Positions 1 through 9,639 of a stretch of DNA of 64,000 nucleotides are shown piece by piece. Positions within the stretch are counted from its first letter, which is position 1; the number at the start of each line of letters is the position of its first letter. The position numbers and the translations under genes are program-made. Source of the stretch: Synechococcales cyanobacterium C42_A2020_086 (GTDB lineage: Bacteria; Cyanobacteriota; Cyanobacteriia; Elainellales; Elainellaceae); contig JACYLU010000038.1 in NCBI GenBank assembly GCA_015272325.1, forward strand, positions 62,001 to 126,000, in the 5' to 3' direction. The notes below the pieces were generated by a model that saw only the letters and a list, made by a program, of their open reading frames with translations, ran no database searches and was not told where the DNA came from.

Positions 1-1
1 C

Positions 2-844
2 GGCTTTATCGTCAGCGCGGATGGGCATGTAGTAACCAATGCCCATGTAGTGGAAGGAGCCAATGTGGTGAAGGTAACCCTGAGAGACGGGCGCAGCTTT
101 GAGGGGCGAGTCGTGGGAATTGATCGCGTCACCGATGTAGCTGCCATCAAGATTGAGGCTGACGGGCTGCCAACGGTGACCTTGGGTAGCTCCAAAGCAT
201 TGGTACCGGGGCAATGGGCAATTGCGATTGGCAATCCCTTGGGCCTAGACAATACGGTGACGGCGGGCATCATCAGCGCCATCGACCGCTCCAGTTCCCA
301 GGTTGGCATCCCAGACCGGCGAGTGCAGTTTATCCAGACTGATGCAGCAATTAATCCGGGTAACTCTGGCGGACCGCTGCTGAACGATCGGGGGGAGGTG
401 ATTGGCATCAACACTGCCATTCGGGCTGATGCCCAGGGATTGGGCTTTGCCATTCCCATTGAAACGGGCTGGCGCATCGCCCAACAGTTGTTTGAGAGCG
501 GGCGGGTCGAGCACCCCTATCTGGGCATTCAAATGGTCGATCTAACGCCGGAACTGCGGCAGCGCATCAATGGCTCTCCAGAACTGGGCATTACCGTGAA
601 TGCAGAACGCGGGGTGCTGGTGATTCAAGTGATGCCAGAGGCACCCGCTGCCACCGCCGGAATTCAACCGGGAGATATTATTCTCAAAATCAACGATATC
701 GCTGTCGAAACAGCCGCCGCTGTGCAGCAGCAGATCGAAACCGTCAAGGTGGGGGATATTGTGACGGTTGAGGTGCAGCGCAACAACCAAACCCGAACAG
801 TGCAGGTACGGCCGATTGCTTTCCCGGCTGACCGGGCTGGATGA
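2..844 (+). CDS. HtrA/Deg-family serine protease, 5'-truncated by window edge
   Basis: C-terminal part of a trypsin-like (S1C) protease with one PDZ domain, of the cyanobacterial HhoA/HhoB/HtrA type that handles damaged proteins in the cell envelope. The reading frame is open to the left edge, so the true start and any signal peptide lie outside. All three catalytic residues are visible, numbering from the edge: His15 in TNAHVV, Asp45 in VTDVAAI and Ser122 in GNSGGPL. A PDZ domain follows at about residues 170-270 and contains the typical GIQPGDIILKIN strand-turn. No downstream gene is co-directional and close. Which of the three Deg paralogues it is cannot be decided from this fragment. Confidence 0.93.
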   Translation, partial: GFIVSADGHVVTNAHVVEGANVVKVTLRDGRSFEGRVVGIDRVTDVAAIKIEADGLPTVTLGSSKALVPGQWAIAIGNPLGLDNTVTAGIISAIDRSSSQVGIPDRRVQFIQTDAAINPGNSGGPLLNDRGEVIGINTAIRADAQGLGFAIPIETGWRIAQQLFESGRVEHPYLGIQMVDLTPELRQRINGSPELGITVNAERGVLVIQVMPEAPAATAGIQPGDIILKINDIAVETAAAVQQQIETVKVGDIVTVEVQRNNQTRTVQVRPIAFPADRAG

Positions 845-910
845 CTGGGGCCCTGTTTTGGGTTGCCTGCTTCTTGATCGGGTCCGCCACCAAGGCGAGA
901 TCAGAATAGC

Positions 911-1285
911 TCAGGCATCGGGAAAAAGGGAGTCGCTCTCACCTGCATCCAGCCCAAGGGAACTAGCGCCCTTAATGCTGGCTTCTAGCTCCATGCGCTG
1001 CTCCATCCGTCGCAAAAAGTATCCGGTCATCATGGCAGAGGCCAGCAGCCCCGCCAAATTTTCTCGATCGGTGGTGATTTGCACGTTAAACGTTTCCGCT
1101 GGCAGGACGCCGACTAGCCCCTGCACATTCTGGGAAATAATTTGCTTGATCTCGGGACTCACCGAGCGGGCAACGCGTGCCAACACTTCGGGAGACTGAT
1201 GCTGAAGATACTTCAACAGTTGATTTGCCTGACCCTCTTCAGTGTCACCACTGAAAAAATCAAAGTTGTCAGGGTTAAATACCAT
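911..1285 (-). CDS. DUF760 family protein
   Basis: A 124-residue soluble protein resembling the DUF760 family of cyanobacteria and plastids. The recognisable core is the segment around NVQGLVGVLP (about residues 50-62), followed by ITTDRENLAGLLASAMMTGYFLR. There are no membrane segments or signal peptide. The ATG is preceded by an AGGG motif. It lies tail-to-tail with the HtrA gene. In chloroplasts some members are linked to regulated protein turnover, but no function can be read from this sequence. Confidence 0.85.
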   Translation of the reverse strand: MVFNPDNFDFFSGDTEEGQANQLLKYLQHQSPEVLARVARSVSPEIKQIISQNVQGLVGVLPAETFNVQITTDRENLAGLLASAMMTGYFLRRMEQRMELEASIKGASSLGLDAGESDSLFPDA

Positions 1286-1383
1286 AGTTGCCCTACATCG
1301 ATAAGGTTTGCTTCGATCATGTTATCTATTGTGACATTTCTACCTACTGCTGTGATGGGTTAACCTGAGGGAACGAGTTTGGT

Positions 1384-1959
1384 TCAGCTCTCAGAATCTG
1401 CAAGCTCAGACGGCAGCGGCTGCACAGGCTCCTGTTTCCCTTGTTTCAAAGTGTTGAGATCAGGGAGCTGAGGCAGTTGATCCACCTGAAAGTACTGATA
1501 AAACTTTTCGGTGACCTGTAGCCAGTAGGAGCGACCGTCCGACTGTCGCCGCTTGCGTACAAACCCCAGGCTCACCAATTCCTGCACATGCTGGTAAGCT
1601 CCTGAGCCGCGCAGCTCCACTAAATCTGTCTGGCTAATCGACCCCTTGAGGGCAATAACCGCTAAGGTGCGCAGTGCTCCAACCCCCAAATCCACCGGAA
1701 TCAGGGTCTGTACCAGATCATGAAACGACTCCCGTAGCTGCAAACAGTAACCTTCGGGGGTTTCCACGACCTCTAGAGCACTGTCGCGGTGAGCATAATC
1801 GCTCATTAGATCGAGCAGCCCCTCTTCGGCTTCATCGCGTTCACAGCCAGCATACTCGGCAATTTTGGCAATGGTTAGAGGCTGCGCCTTGAGGTAGAGG
1901 ATAGCTTCTATCCGGCTAGACAGCTGGGACATGGAACGGGAGGCGAGTGCGTTGGGCAT
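1384..1959 (-). CDS. scpB: Segregation and condensation protein B (ScpB)
   Basis: Winged-helix kleisin partner of the SMC-ScpA condensin complex, which compacts and separates the chromosome. Family features are the opening segment SRIEAILYLKAQPLTIAKIAE and the second winged helix around RTLAVIALKGSISQTDLVELRGSGAYQHVQ, the latter being the best-conserved ScpB block. The 191-residue length is normal. I chose the ATG at 1959, with AGGTG upstream, over a TTG two codons earlier; an ATG at 1932 would also keep the whole domain. scpA is not adjacent. Confidence 0.92.
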   Translation of the reverse strand: MPNALASRSMSQLSSRIEAILYLKAQPLTIAKIAEYAGCERDEAEEGLLDLMSDYAHRDSALEVVETPEGYCLQLRESFHDLVQTLIPVDLGVGALRTLAVIALKGSISQTDLVELRGSGAYQHVQELVSLGFVRKRRQSDGRSYWLQVTEKFYQYFQVDQLPQLPDLNTLKQGKQEPVQPLPSELADSES

Positions 1960-2546
1960 AGTCAATCACACCTAAAACAACTCGACTGGAAACGGGTAGT
2001 CCTCCTGGAAGCATCTTGCCAATCAGGACTGATCGCACCCAGAGACACAGAGTTTGCCTGGCTGGGGACTATCCGGCAACGAAATGACTGAGAGTATAGC
2101 GGACTTTTGCCGATTTGCTCCAGGGTGATCTGGGTTACAGGTGGCGAATGAGAGTTGAACAGCTCGGCAAACGGCGGGTTCACTGGTTTTCCCTAGCATT
2201 TCACCTCCTCTTTGCCGATTTTCCAGCAATTCTCAAGCGGTTCTCATCTGATTCTCAGGTGGAATTGAAATCCTTAGTCAAAGACAAATTGCCTGCCCTA
2301 GCAGGGAGTCTGATGACCATTGGGCTGGTTCTTGCCCGAGCAAGGAGTTGCCGTCGGCTGCTCAGAGCTTGGTCTGATACGGGTTTAGCGCAATCTAGGG
2401 AATGTGCAAGCTCGCTGAGAACCGCTCAGAAAAGTTGTTCCCTTTCTGGTAATTCTCGCTATAATTGCTTTCAACAAATTCTGAAATTACTTTATAAAAG
2501 TTAACTTTAATTTTTACATTATTTAACTTAACTAGGAGTCCTCACA
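1960..2546. other. Intergenic region upstream of scpB and DUF2949
   Basis: A 587-bp divergent spacer between scpB and the DUF2949 gene. The right-hand 80 bp are AT-rich and probably hold the promoter of the DUF2949 gene. A 12-bp palindrome AAAGTTAACTTT at 2497-2508 sits there, but 12-bp palindromes are expected by chance in a window this size. An open frame on the + strand (2115-2504) has no recognisable family or domain and I do not treat it as a gene. Confidence 0.5.
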
Positions 2547-2744
2547 GTGGCGGCTGAACCCTCCAACCACGCACAGTTAATTAACTTTCTTCGGGATGAG
2601 CTGTCGGTGCCTCCTCCGGCAATCGCCTTTGCGCTGCGTCACTACGATCCCAGCTCCAATCTGCTGCCTATGATTCTCTGGCAGTATGGTTTGATCACGC
2701 TGGAGCAACTCGATCAAATCTTTGACTGGATGGAATCGGCTTAG
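2547..2744 (+). CDS. DUF2949 family small protein
   Basis: A 65-residue protein of the cyanobacterial DUF2949 family. The sequence is compact and soluble, with a helical N-terminal half (LINFLRDELSVPPPAI) and a conserved LPMILWQYGLITLEQLDQIFDW stretch. The start is GTG, supported by AGGAG about 10 nt upstream in CTAGGAGTCC. It stands alone, with a long AT-rich leader. No biochemical role is known for the family. Confidence 0.8.
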   Translation: MAAEPSNHAQLINFLRDELSVPPPAIAFALRHYDPSSNLLPMILWQYGLITLEQLDQIFDWMESA

Positions 2745-3155
2745 GAGCTGTGCCAAGTTGCCCCTCTTGCCAAGGCGGGAGATCCGAATGGTCAGCAGGG
2801 CGGGAATTGCCCAGAATCGATTCCGAAATCTGAGTCTGCCTGTTCAGTCAGCCCTCTAAAATTAAACATATAAGTAGTTCAACTGAATAACGGCAAGTCA
2901 GGGCTAGTGTGATGCCTTTTGTTCTGCCTGCCTATAGCCATGCAGAAGCGAACTACGCTCTTAGAATTCCCTATCTTGAACGGAATGAGGTTGACCTACT
3001 TCGCTTTTAGAATTCGAAGGTAGCGATTTGTGCAATGTCGCCCGTTCTGAATTCAAGAGGCGCAAAACGGTCTTCTGAGCTGCGATTGCACTATTGCAGG
3101 TCGGTGAGATGGTTTTGCTGACTAAAAAAGACCTTAAGAAAAGGAATGCTGAACC
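2745..3155. other. Intergenic region upstream of ftsH
   Basis: 411 bp between the DUF2949 gene and ftsH. It contains three scattered GAATTC hexamers (around 2965, 3010 and 3050) but no open frame, tRNA or convincing hairpin. The last 25 bp contain an AAGGAA ribosome-binding motif before ftsH. Confidence 0.4.
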
Positions 3156-5042
3156 ATGGCGATTAAAGACCAACCTCCTCAGCCCTCCCGTGCCCGCCAA
3201 ATTGGTAATATCTTGCTGCTGGTTTCCTCGGTGTTTCTAGTAGTGAACCTCCTGTTTCCTAACCTGTTTGCGCCGCCAATTCCACGGGTGCCTTACAGTT
3301 TGTTCATCCATCAGGTGCAAGATCAAGAGGTGGCACGGGTTTCTGTGGGGCAGAATGAAATTCGCTATCAGTTGAAGGGGGAAGGGGATCAACCTGGACA
3401 AATACTAGCAACTACGCCCATTTTTGATCTAGAGCTGCCCAAGCGACTCGAAGAGAATGGTGTTGAGTTTGCAGCGACGCCACCGTCTCGCAGTGGCTGG
3501 TTTGGCAGTGTCCTGAGTTGGGTAATTCCTCCTCTCATTTTCGTCGCCATTTGGCAGTTTTTCTTGAATCGGGGGGGTGGCGCACCCGGTGCCCTTTCAA
3601 TTGGTCGCAGCCGTGCCAAGGTGTATGTGGAGAGTGAGGCGGGGAAAGTCACCTTTGCGGATGTGGCAGGGGTGGAAGAAGCTAAGACTGAGCTGGTTGA
3701 AATTGTTGAATTTTTGAAGAATCCGCAGCGGTTCACCCAGATTGGGGCCCGCATTCCCAAGGGTGTGCTGCTGGTCGGACCGCCAGGCACCGGCAAAACG
3801 CTGCTAGCCCGAGCCGTGGCTGGAGAAGCCGGTGTGCCGTTCTTTAGCATTTCTGGCTCAGAATTTGTGGAACTCTTCGTGGGGGTTGGCTCTTCTCGAG
3901 TGCGCGACCTGTTTGAACAAGCCAAGAAGCAAGCTCCCTGCATTATTTTCATCGACGAGCTGGATGCAATTGGTAAATCCCGTACCAGTAGCGGCTTCTA
4001 TGGGGGCAACGACGAGCGTGAGCAAACCCTGAACCAGCTGCTGACTGAAATGGACGGCTTCTCGGCCGGCGACCAGACGGTGATCGTGCTGGCTGCTACC
4101 AACCGCCCGGAAAGCCTCGATCCGGCTCTGCTGCGTCCCGGCCGCTTTGACCGGCAGGTATTGGTCGATCGCCCGGATTTGTCTGGACGACTTGCAATTC
4201 TAGAAGTTCACGCCAAGGAAGTGAAACTCGGGCCTGATGTTGATCTCAAAGCCATTGCTGCCCGCACGCCTGGATTCGCCGGTGCTGATCTGGCAAATCT
4301 AGTGAATGAAGCTGCGCTGCTGGCAGCCCGCAACAACCGCACTACCGTTGCTCAACAAGATTTCGCAGAAGCTATCGAGCGAGTTGTGGCTGGGCTAGAG
4401 AAAAAGAGCCGCGTGCTTAATGAAAAAGAGAAGAAAATTGTGGCCTACCACGAAGTCGGCCATGCCTTGGTGGGAGCGGTGATGCCCGGAACCAGCAAAG
4501 TTGAGAAAATCTCGATTGTGCCGCGCGGCATGGCTGCTCTAGGCTACACCCTGCAACTTCCCACCGAAGACCGCTTCTTGCTGAGCGAAGTGGAACTGCA
4601 AGGACAAATCGCCACCCTGCTAGGCGGTCGCTCGGCGGAAGAGATTGTCTTTGGCAGCATCACTACCGGCGCCGCCAATGACCTGCAACGCGCTACCGAT
4701 TTAGCCGAGCGGATGGTGACCACCTACGGCATGAGCAAAGTGCTAGGACCACTTGCCTATCAACAGGGGCAGCAAAACATGTTCCTGGGCGGCGAGGCTC
4801 CGAATCCGCGTCGCTTGGTGAGTCCACAAACGGCTGAGGCGATTGATCAGGAAGTGAAAGAGATTGTGGAACGTGCCCATCAGCAAGCCCTTGATATCCT
4901 GAATCGCAACCGTGATTTGCTAGAAACGATGGCCACTCAGCTCCTAGAGCGAGAAGTGATCGAAGGCGAGGAACTGTATCACTTGCTGGGACAGGTACAA
5001 CCCCTCGAACCGGCTGCCGAGAGGGTTGAAGCGGTGGTGTAG
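3156..5042 (+). CDS. ftsH: ATP-dependent zinc metalloprotease FtsH (FtsH4-like)
   Basis: Membrane-bound AAA+ protease that unfolds and degrades membrane and soluble proteins; in cyanobacteria these enzymes act in photosystem II repair and thylakoid quality control. At 628 residues it is full length. Order: N-terminal membrane helix (about 17-37), periplasmic/lumenal segment, second helix (about 110-132), AAA+ module with Walker A GPPGTGKT (208-215) and Walker B IIFIDE (263-268), then the peptidase domain with zinc-binding HEVGH (432-436). The opening residues and overall pattern resemble Synechocystis FtsH4 (Sll1463) as I remember it, so the paralogue assignment is tentative while the FtsH identity is certain. 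A terminator hairpin follows. Confidence 0.97.
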   Translation: MAIKDQPPQPSRARQIGNILLLVSSVFLVVNLLFPNLFAPPIPRVPYSLFIHQVQDQEVARVSVGQNEIRYQLKGEGDQPGQILATTPIFDLELPKRLEENGVEFAATPPSRSGWFGSVLSWVIPPLIFVAIWQFFLNRGGGAPGALSIGRSRAKVYVESEAGKVTFADVAGVEEAKTELVEIVEFLKNPQRFTQIGARIPKGVLLVGPPGTGKTLLARAVAGEAGVPFFSISGSEFVELFVGVGSSRVRDLFEQAKKQAPCIIFIDELDAIGKSRTSSGFYGGNDEREQTLNQLLTEMDGFSAGDQTVIVLAATNRPESLDPALLRPGRFDRQVLVDRPDLSGRLAILEVHAKEVKLGPDVDLKAIAARTPGFAGADLANLVNEAALLAARNNRTTVAQQDFAEAIERVVAGLEKKSRVLNEKEKKIVAYHEVGHALVGAVMPGTSKVEKISIVPRGMAALGYTLQLPTEDRFLLSEVELQGQIATLLGGRSAEEIVFGSITTGAANDLQRATDLAERMVTTYGMSKVLGPLAYQQGQQNMFLGGEAPNPRRLVSPQTAEAIDQEVKEIVERAHQQALDILNRNRDLLETMATQLLEREVIEGEELYHLLGQVQPLEPAAERVEAVV

Positions 5043-5488
5043 CCTCAACCTACTACTGGTTAGGGTCGGGCCAATTGACTAACAGAGCCTAGCCGCGACT
5101 AGATCTGACAACCTGATCCATACGAGATACCTAGAAAATACAAAAAGGGTGGCCTCAAGTCACCCTTTCTCGCTTTATTGCCTTTATCGCTTGATCACAC
5201 AGTTATGGAATTATGGAATGCAAGTTATGGAATACACTGCACAAGCACAATAGCTGGTATCCTCAATCCACAGCAGCTTTGCCTCTAGCTTTACAGCAAT
5301 CCATTGGACCTATAATTCATGTAATTATTCCATTCAATGCAATAAAATAGTTGATTAGATTATTATCATTGTTTCTTTGTTTATTAATATATTTTTCTTG
5401 TTATATTTAACATTTATCATATTACTTCCTGTCTCAGCTTCTGCGCACACTTCATATACTTCCAATCATTGTTACTGATCACTGTCCT
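5043..5488. other. Terminator plus strongly AT-rich spacer
   Basis: 446 bp between ftsH and the thioredoxin-NHL gene. Besides the hairpin near 5144 it holds an 8-bp unit TTATGGAA, tandemly repeated at 5203-5218 and present again at 5225-5232. A stretch from about 5310 to 5430 consists largely of A and T and probably includes the promoter of the next gene. No coding frame was seen. Confidence 0.5.
5144..5168 (+). terminator. Intrinsic terminator after ftsH
   Basis: Inverted repeat AAAGGGTG / CACCCTTT with a 9-nt loop, about 100 bp after the ftsH stop. The downstream tract CTCGCTTTATTG is only moderately T-rich. The A-run before the stem would give a U-run for transcription from the other strand, but no opposing gene ends here. 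Confidence 0.6.
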
Positions 5489-7003
5489 ATGGTTCGTGTT
5501 CGTGCTCCAGAACTGCCTGCGGCTTTTACCTGGCTCAATACCGATCACCCATTATCTCTGAAAGCCCTGCGAGGGCGCGTCGTGCTGCTTGATTTCTGGA
5601 CCTATGGTTGCATCAACTGCCTGCACATCTTGCCAGACCTGAAAGCACTGGAGCAGAAATATCGCGACCGCCTGACGCTGATTGGGGTTCACTCCGCCAA
5701 ATTCGACCATGAGCAAAACGCGGACAGCATCCGCCACGCTATCCAACGCTACGAGATTACACATCCAGTACTTGTGGATTGCAACTTCGAGGTGTGGCAG
5801 CAGTACACTATTCGCGCCTGGCCTACGGTGGTCGTGATCGACCCTCAAGGCTATGTAGTGGCGACCCTCATGGGAGAGGGGCAAGTCCAGGGTTTAGAGG
5901 AATGGATCACCAGACTCATTGGCGACCAGCCAAGCATGACGCCGCCGGTTGCCCTGCCAGAGCCGCTGCTCACCCCGCTAGCGTTTCCTGGCAAGGTGCT
6001 GGCTGATGCCGCCTCGAATCGGTTGGTAATTGCTGACTCTGGCCATCATCGGTTGGTGATTACCTCACTAACCGGCAACAATCCGCAGATCATCGGTACC
6101 GGTACGGCTGGATTTAAGGATGGCTCCTTTACTGAGGCCGAGTTTGCCGCTCCTCAGGGCATAGCCCTCGATGCTGCAAACCAACTCCTCTATGTCGCTG
6201 ATACCCATAACCACGCGATTCGCTGCCTTGATTTGCAGCAGCAAACCGTTACAACGATCGCCGGCACCGGGCAGCAGAGCCGCCAGATCCAACTCCACAG
6301 CGGTCTCGCTCTCGCTACCGCCCTCAACTCACCGTGGGACATCGCGCTAGTCGGACCGCAGATCCTGATTGCGATGGCAGGGGCGCATCAAATCTGGCGG
6401 CTAGATTTGCAAACGGGCAGCGTGGGTACCTATGCTGGAACGGGAGCCGAGGCCTGCGTCGATGGTGAGGTCCATCAGGCGATCTTTGCTCAGCCCAGCG
6501 GCATCACATGGGTTGATCAAGAGGCGATTGTTGCCGACAGCGAAAGTAGCTCCATCCGCGCCATGACACTGGGCAGTCCTGCAATTGTGCGCACCCTCTG
6601 CGGTGGCGGCGACCTGTTTAGCTTCGGCGATCAGGACGGTCAAGGCAAGGCTGTGCGGCTGCAACACTGCTTAGGAGTTGCCACTGACGGCCATCGGCAG
6701 GTCTGGATCGCAGACACCTATAACCACAAGATTAAACGACTCGATCTAGACACCCAGATCTGCATAACCATCTTGGGGGATGGTCGAGCTGCCCATCGGG
6801 ATGGTCAAGGCATCCAGGCTAGCTTTTCTGAGCCGTCCGGATTGAGTCAGGCGGGCAACCAGCTTTATATTGCCGATACAAACAATCATGCGATTCGTCG
6901 CGTTGATCTAGAAACGCTGACGGTCTCGACTCTCACTTTTCCAGGACTATGTGCTCCCAATCTGTGCCTTCGAGTCGAATCATCCACTCCTGCATCACTC
7001 TAA
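5489..7003 (+). CDS. Thioredoxin-like / NHL-repeat protein (NHLRC2-like)
   Basis: Two-domain protein of 504 residues. An N-terminal thioredoxin fold (about 10-150) has a CINC active-site motif at Cys41 and Cys44 in the context DFWTYGCINC and resembles the TlpA/AhpC group. A beta-propeller of NHL repeats follows (about 170-490), visible as recurring units such as YVADTHNHAIRCLDL, WIADTYNHKIKRLDL and YIADTNNHAIRRVDL. This matches NHLRC2-like proteins found in cyanobacteria, other bacteria and animals. No signal peptide is evident, so it is probably cytoplasmic. Redox activity is inferred from the CxxC motif; the substrate is unknown. It is convergent with the rhomboid gene. Confidence 0.88.
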   Translation: MVRVRAPELPAAFTWLNTDHPLSLKALRGRVVLLDFWTYGCINCLHILPDLKALEQKYRDRLTLIGVHSAKFDHEQNADSIRHAIQRYEITHPVLVDCNFEVWQQYTIRAWPTVVVIDPQGYVVATLMGEGQVQGLEEWITRLIGDQPSMTPPVALPEPLLTPLAFPGKVLADAASNRLVIADSGHHRLVITSLTGNNPQIIGTGTAGFKDGSFTEAEFAAPQGIALDAANQLLYVADTHNHAIRCLDLQQQTVTTIAGTGQQSRQIQLHSGLALATALNSPWDIALVGPQILIAMAGAHQIWRLDLQTGSVGTYAGTGAEACVDGEVHQAIFAQPSGITWVDQEAIVADSESSSIRAMTLGSPAIVRTLCGGGDLFSFGDQDGQGKAVRLQHCLGVATDGHRQVWIADTYNHKIKRLDLDTQICITILGDGRAAHRDGQGIQASFSEPSGLSQAGNQLYIADTNNHAIRRVDLETLTVSTLTFPGLCAPNLCLRVESSTPASL

Positions 7004-7042
7004 TTCTCTAGATTAGTTCTCCAGATTAGTTCTCCAGATTAG
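7004..7042. repeat. 13-bp tandem repeat, three copies
   Basis: Three head-to-tail copies of TTCTCYAGATTAG between two convergent genes; copies 2 and 3 are identical and copy 1 differs at one base. The array contains the stop codon of the rhomboid gene and supplies its last residues (TNLEN). Confidence 0.9.
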
Positions 7043-7799
7043 TCGTCTCGCCCACAAAGGTTTTCGCTCCCGCACTCGAAAACAAGCCAAACAGCGGACC
7101 GAGGACCGCCCCCACCACGAAGCCGCCAGCGTGGGCCCAGTAGGCAATGCCACCACTTTCCATGCCGATATTAACCGGAGCACCCAAGCTAGCAAAGCCG
7201 TAGAAGGCTTGCTGGACAAACCAGAAGCCCAAAAACACAATCGCTGGAACCTGGAAGGTGAAGAAGTAGAGAAAGATGGGAACTAACGCCAGAATTCTAA
7301 CTTGAGGAAAGCGGAGAACATAAGCACCCAGCACACCAGCAATGGCACCGCTAGCACCCAAAGAAGGAACAGTAGATTCGGGTGCAAAGAAAAACTGAGC
7401 GAGACCCGCCAATACCCCGCATAGCAAGTAGAACACGAGGAAACGACTATGACCCATCTCGTCTTCTACGTTATTGCCAAAGATCCAGAGATAGAGCATA
7501 TTGCCCCCAAGATGCAACCAACCCCCATGCAGAAACTGGGATGTAACCAGCGTCAGGGCTTCTGGACCTAGAGAGTATCTAGTACTGCCAGACAAACCAG
7601 CCGTCAGCTCAGCTGGGACAATCGCCCAAGTATCAAAAAAATCGTTGAGCCGGGGAAACTCGATGCCTTGCGGCGTCTGAATAGCAGGATTCATCAGGGT
7701 GAGCTGGTAGATAAAGACCAGCACATTGATGATAATCAGCCCGTAGGTAACGTAGGCTGTACTGCGCGTTGGATTATTAATATCACGAATTGGAACCAC
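7026..7799 (-). CDS. Rhomboid family intramembrane serine protease
   Basis: Polytopic membrane protease that cleaves transmembrane substrates within the bilayer. With the start chosen here it has 257 residues. The catalytic Ser150 lies in GASGA and the catalytic His223 in WAHAGG. The HGGWLHLGGNMLYLWIFG block and six or so hydrophobic segments complete the family pattern. I chose GTG at 7799 because AGGA lies 8 nt upstream and the resulting MVPIRD start is typical of cyanobacterial rhomboids; a TTG five codons earlier is the alternative. The C-terminal residues come from a short tandem repeat. Confidence 0.92.
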   Translation of the reverse strand: MVPIRDINNPTRSTAYVTYGLIIINVLVFIYQLTLMNPAIQTPQGIEFPRLNDFFDTWAIVPAELTAGLSGSTRYSLGPEALTLVTSQFLHGGWLHLGGNMLYLWIFGNNVEDEMGHSRFLVFYLLCGVLAGLAQFFFAPESTVPSLGASGAIAGVLGAYVLRFPQVRILALVPIFLYFFTFQVPAIVFLGFWFVQQAFYGFASLGAPVNIGMESGGIAYWAHAGGFVVGAVLGPLFGLFSSAGAKTFVGETTNLEN

Positions 7800-8020
7800 A
7801 GGCGATGTCCTCAAGCAGAATTACGAAAATTGTAGATGGAGCTTACTCCATTCGGTACATACTTCACGTCCAACCCGTGATAGAAATTCCCCTAGCTGGT
7901 TAGTGATGTCCCGATAGCATGTCTCGATCGCGCATCGGGTAACTATCATGTAACTTTTTCTGAATCAATCGTTCAATCCATGGTCAACAGCGGCCAGTCC
8001 CAGTTCTGGGCTGCGGGGAT

Positions 8021-8383
8021 TCAGATCTCAGGGTCAGCATCAAAACAGTTTTGCTGGTTTAGGTTCTGCTGGTTGAGATGACGCGCAATGACAATCGCTT
8101 CTTCGGGAGTAAAGCGAATGGGAATTCCAGGTTCCCAAGACTCCACATAGGTTCTCAGGTAGATGCCTTGGCAGGTAAAGCTGTAGGTTTGATGGACGCG
8201 CCACTGAGCAATGCCGCGATATTGAAGGTTGGTTAGAGTCAGCACAGCCAATTCTAGAGACGGATCCAGCGGTAGGGTGCCTGTAAAGACGGCGAAATCT
8301 TCTAGGCCCATTAGTCCTTTGGCTGCTCGGCGCTGCTCCTCGAGACGGTGGAGGAGGGATTCCAAATCATTCGCTTCACCCAT
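8021..8383 (-). CDS. Conserved-looking hypothetical protein
   Basis: A 120-residue soluble protein I do not recognise. The first 25 residues form a charged amphipathic helix (LESLLHRLEEQRRAAKGL). A beta-rich middle part (VHQTYSFTCQGIYLRTYVESW) and a short helix FTPEEAIVIARHLNQQN follow. I chose the internal ATG at 8383 because the upstream frame shows no family pattern and is out of character with the rest. The 3' end carries an imperfect 15-bp duplication that encodes LNQQNLNQQN. It is divergent from the metal-binding protein gene, with 225 bp between the starts. Confidence 0.6.
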   Translation of the reverse strand: MGEANDLESLLHRLEEQRRAAKGLMGLEDFAVFTGTLPLDPSLELAVLTLTNLQYRGIAQWRVHQTYSFTCQGIYLRTYVESWEPGIPIRFTPEEAIVIARHLNQQNLNQQNCFDADPEI

Positions 8384-8608
8384 ATTTTCTTGACCAGATA
8401 AATTAATACATTTGTACTGAAAATAGTACCAGAGGTCAAGACAAGTTGGGCTACTCTCAGCAGCCGTTATTGGGCAGCACTCGGCTCGAAGGTGTGAAAG
8501 GTACTCAACGGTGAACAAAACGATGAACAGGAGCAGGTTGCCTGACTCAGATTCCACACCGATGAAACCCAACGGCTAGAATGAAAAATGAAAGAAAAGT
8601 GAAACAGC

Positions 8609-9598
8609 ATGATGGTTTCCCATTGGCGCTCCTCTCTGCACAAATTGCACAAGTTAGGATACCAACTAGGGCTAGGGTTTTTGGCCCTCGGGCTGAGCAG
8701 TTGTGCCCTATCCAATCCTGGTGCGGTTTCATCGGGGTCTGGTGCAGATGATAAACCCCAGGTGGTGTCTACCAGCACCATTATTAGTGACTGGACGCAG
8801 CAGATTGGCGGCGACGAGATTCACTTAACGAGCATTCTCAAACCGGGTGACGATCCCCATGTCTACGAGCCGGTACCGCAGGACAGCCGCGCTCTAGAAA
8901 CCGCAGATTTGATTCTCTACAACGGCTACAACCTAGAGCCAGGTCTGCTGCGGATGATTGAGGCAGCCGGAACCAATGCCCAAAAACTAGCCGTGGCAGA
9001 AACCGTGCCGCCGCTGCAGCTCGAGCAGGCAGGACAATCAGTTCCCGATCCCCATGTGTGGGGCAGCGCCCAAAATGCCGTGGTGATGGTGAACGCCATT
9101 CGCGATGCTCTAATTGAGGTGTCGCCAGAGGATCAGGCCCTGTTTACCGAAAATGCCGACCGCCTTGAGGCTGAACTACAACAGCTCGATACCTGGATTG
9201 GCCGCCAGATTGCGACAATCCCAGCCAACCAGCGGCAGCTTGTGACCACCCACGATGCGTTTCAGTATTATGCTAATGCCTACGGCTTAACCGTGGCCGG
9301 AACTTTGATTGGCATTAGCACCGAAGAGCAGCCCAGTGCCCAAACGGTGCAAAAGCTCGTAGATGACATCAAAAGCATGGGCATTCCTACGATTTTTGCC
9401 GAAACCACAATCAATCCGCAGCTCATTACAACCGTTGCCCAAGAGGCTGGCGTGAAACTGGCTCCTCAGAAGCTACACTCCGACTCCCTTGGTGCTCCGG
9501 GCAGCGATGGTGAAACCTATACCCAGATGATGGTGGCAAATACCCGCACTATTGTGGAAAACCTGGGTGGGCAATTTCAGCCCTTTAGAGCGGAGTAG
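8609..9598 (+). CDS. Manganese/zinc ABC transporter substrate-binding lipoprotein (MntC/ZnuA family)
   Basis: Cluster A-I metal-binding protein that would deliver Mn2+ (or Zn2+) to an ABC importer. It begins with a lipoprotein signal ending LGLSSC (lipid-anchored Cys32). Metal ligands expected for the PsaA/MntC group are all present: His84 in DDPHVYEP, His149 in DPHVW, Glu239 or Glu240 in GISTEEQPS and Asp292 in HSDSLG. The H-H-E-D set and the absence of a long His-rich loop favour Mn over Zn, and the neighbouring exporter with a manganese riboswitch agrees with this. No ABC ATPase or permease is adjacent, so the partners must be elsewhere. A 9-bp near-duplication in the signal-peptide coding part gives LHKLHKLG. 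Confidence 0.88.
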   Translation: MMVSHWRSSLHKLHKLGYQLGLGFLALGLSSCALSNPGAVSSGSGADDKPQVVSTSTIISDWTQQIGGDEIHLTSILKPGDDPHVYEPVPQDSRALETADLILYNGYNLEPGLLRMIEAAGTNAQKLAVAETVPPLQLEQAGQSVPDPHVWGSAQNAVVMVNAIRDALIEVSPEDQALFTENADRLEAELQQLDTWIGRQIATIPANQRQLVTTHDAFQYYANAYGLTVAGTLIGISTEEQPSAQTVQKLVDDIKSMGIPTIFAETTINPQLITTVAQEAGVKLAPQKLHSDSLGAPGSDGETYTQMMVANTRTIVENLGGQFQPFRAE

Positions 9599-9639
9599 CA
9601 GCGAATCACACGCTAGCTGTTTGGGTATCAGCCCTAGCC

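Noticed and set aside
2115..2504. 129-residue open frame upstream of the DUF2949 gene
   Set aside because: No domain, no ribosome-binding site and composition unlike a protein; it runs through a promoter-like spacer.
2497..2508. Palindrome AAAGTTAACTTT upstream of the DUF2949 gene
   Set aside because: Length is within chance expectation in AT-rich DNA.
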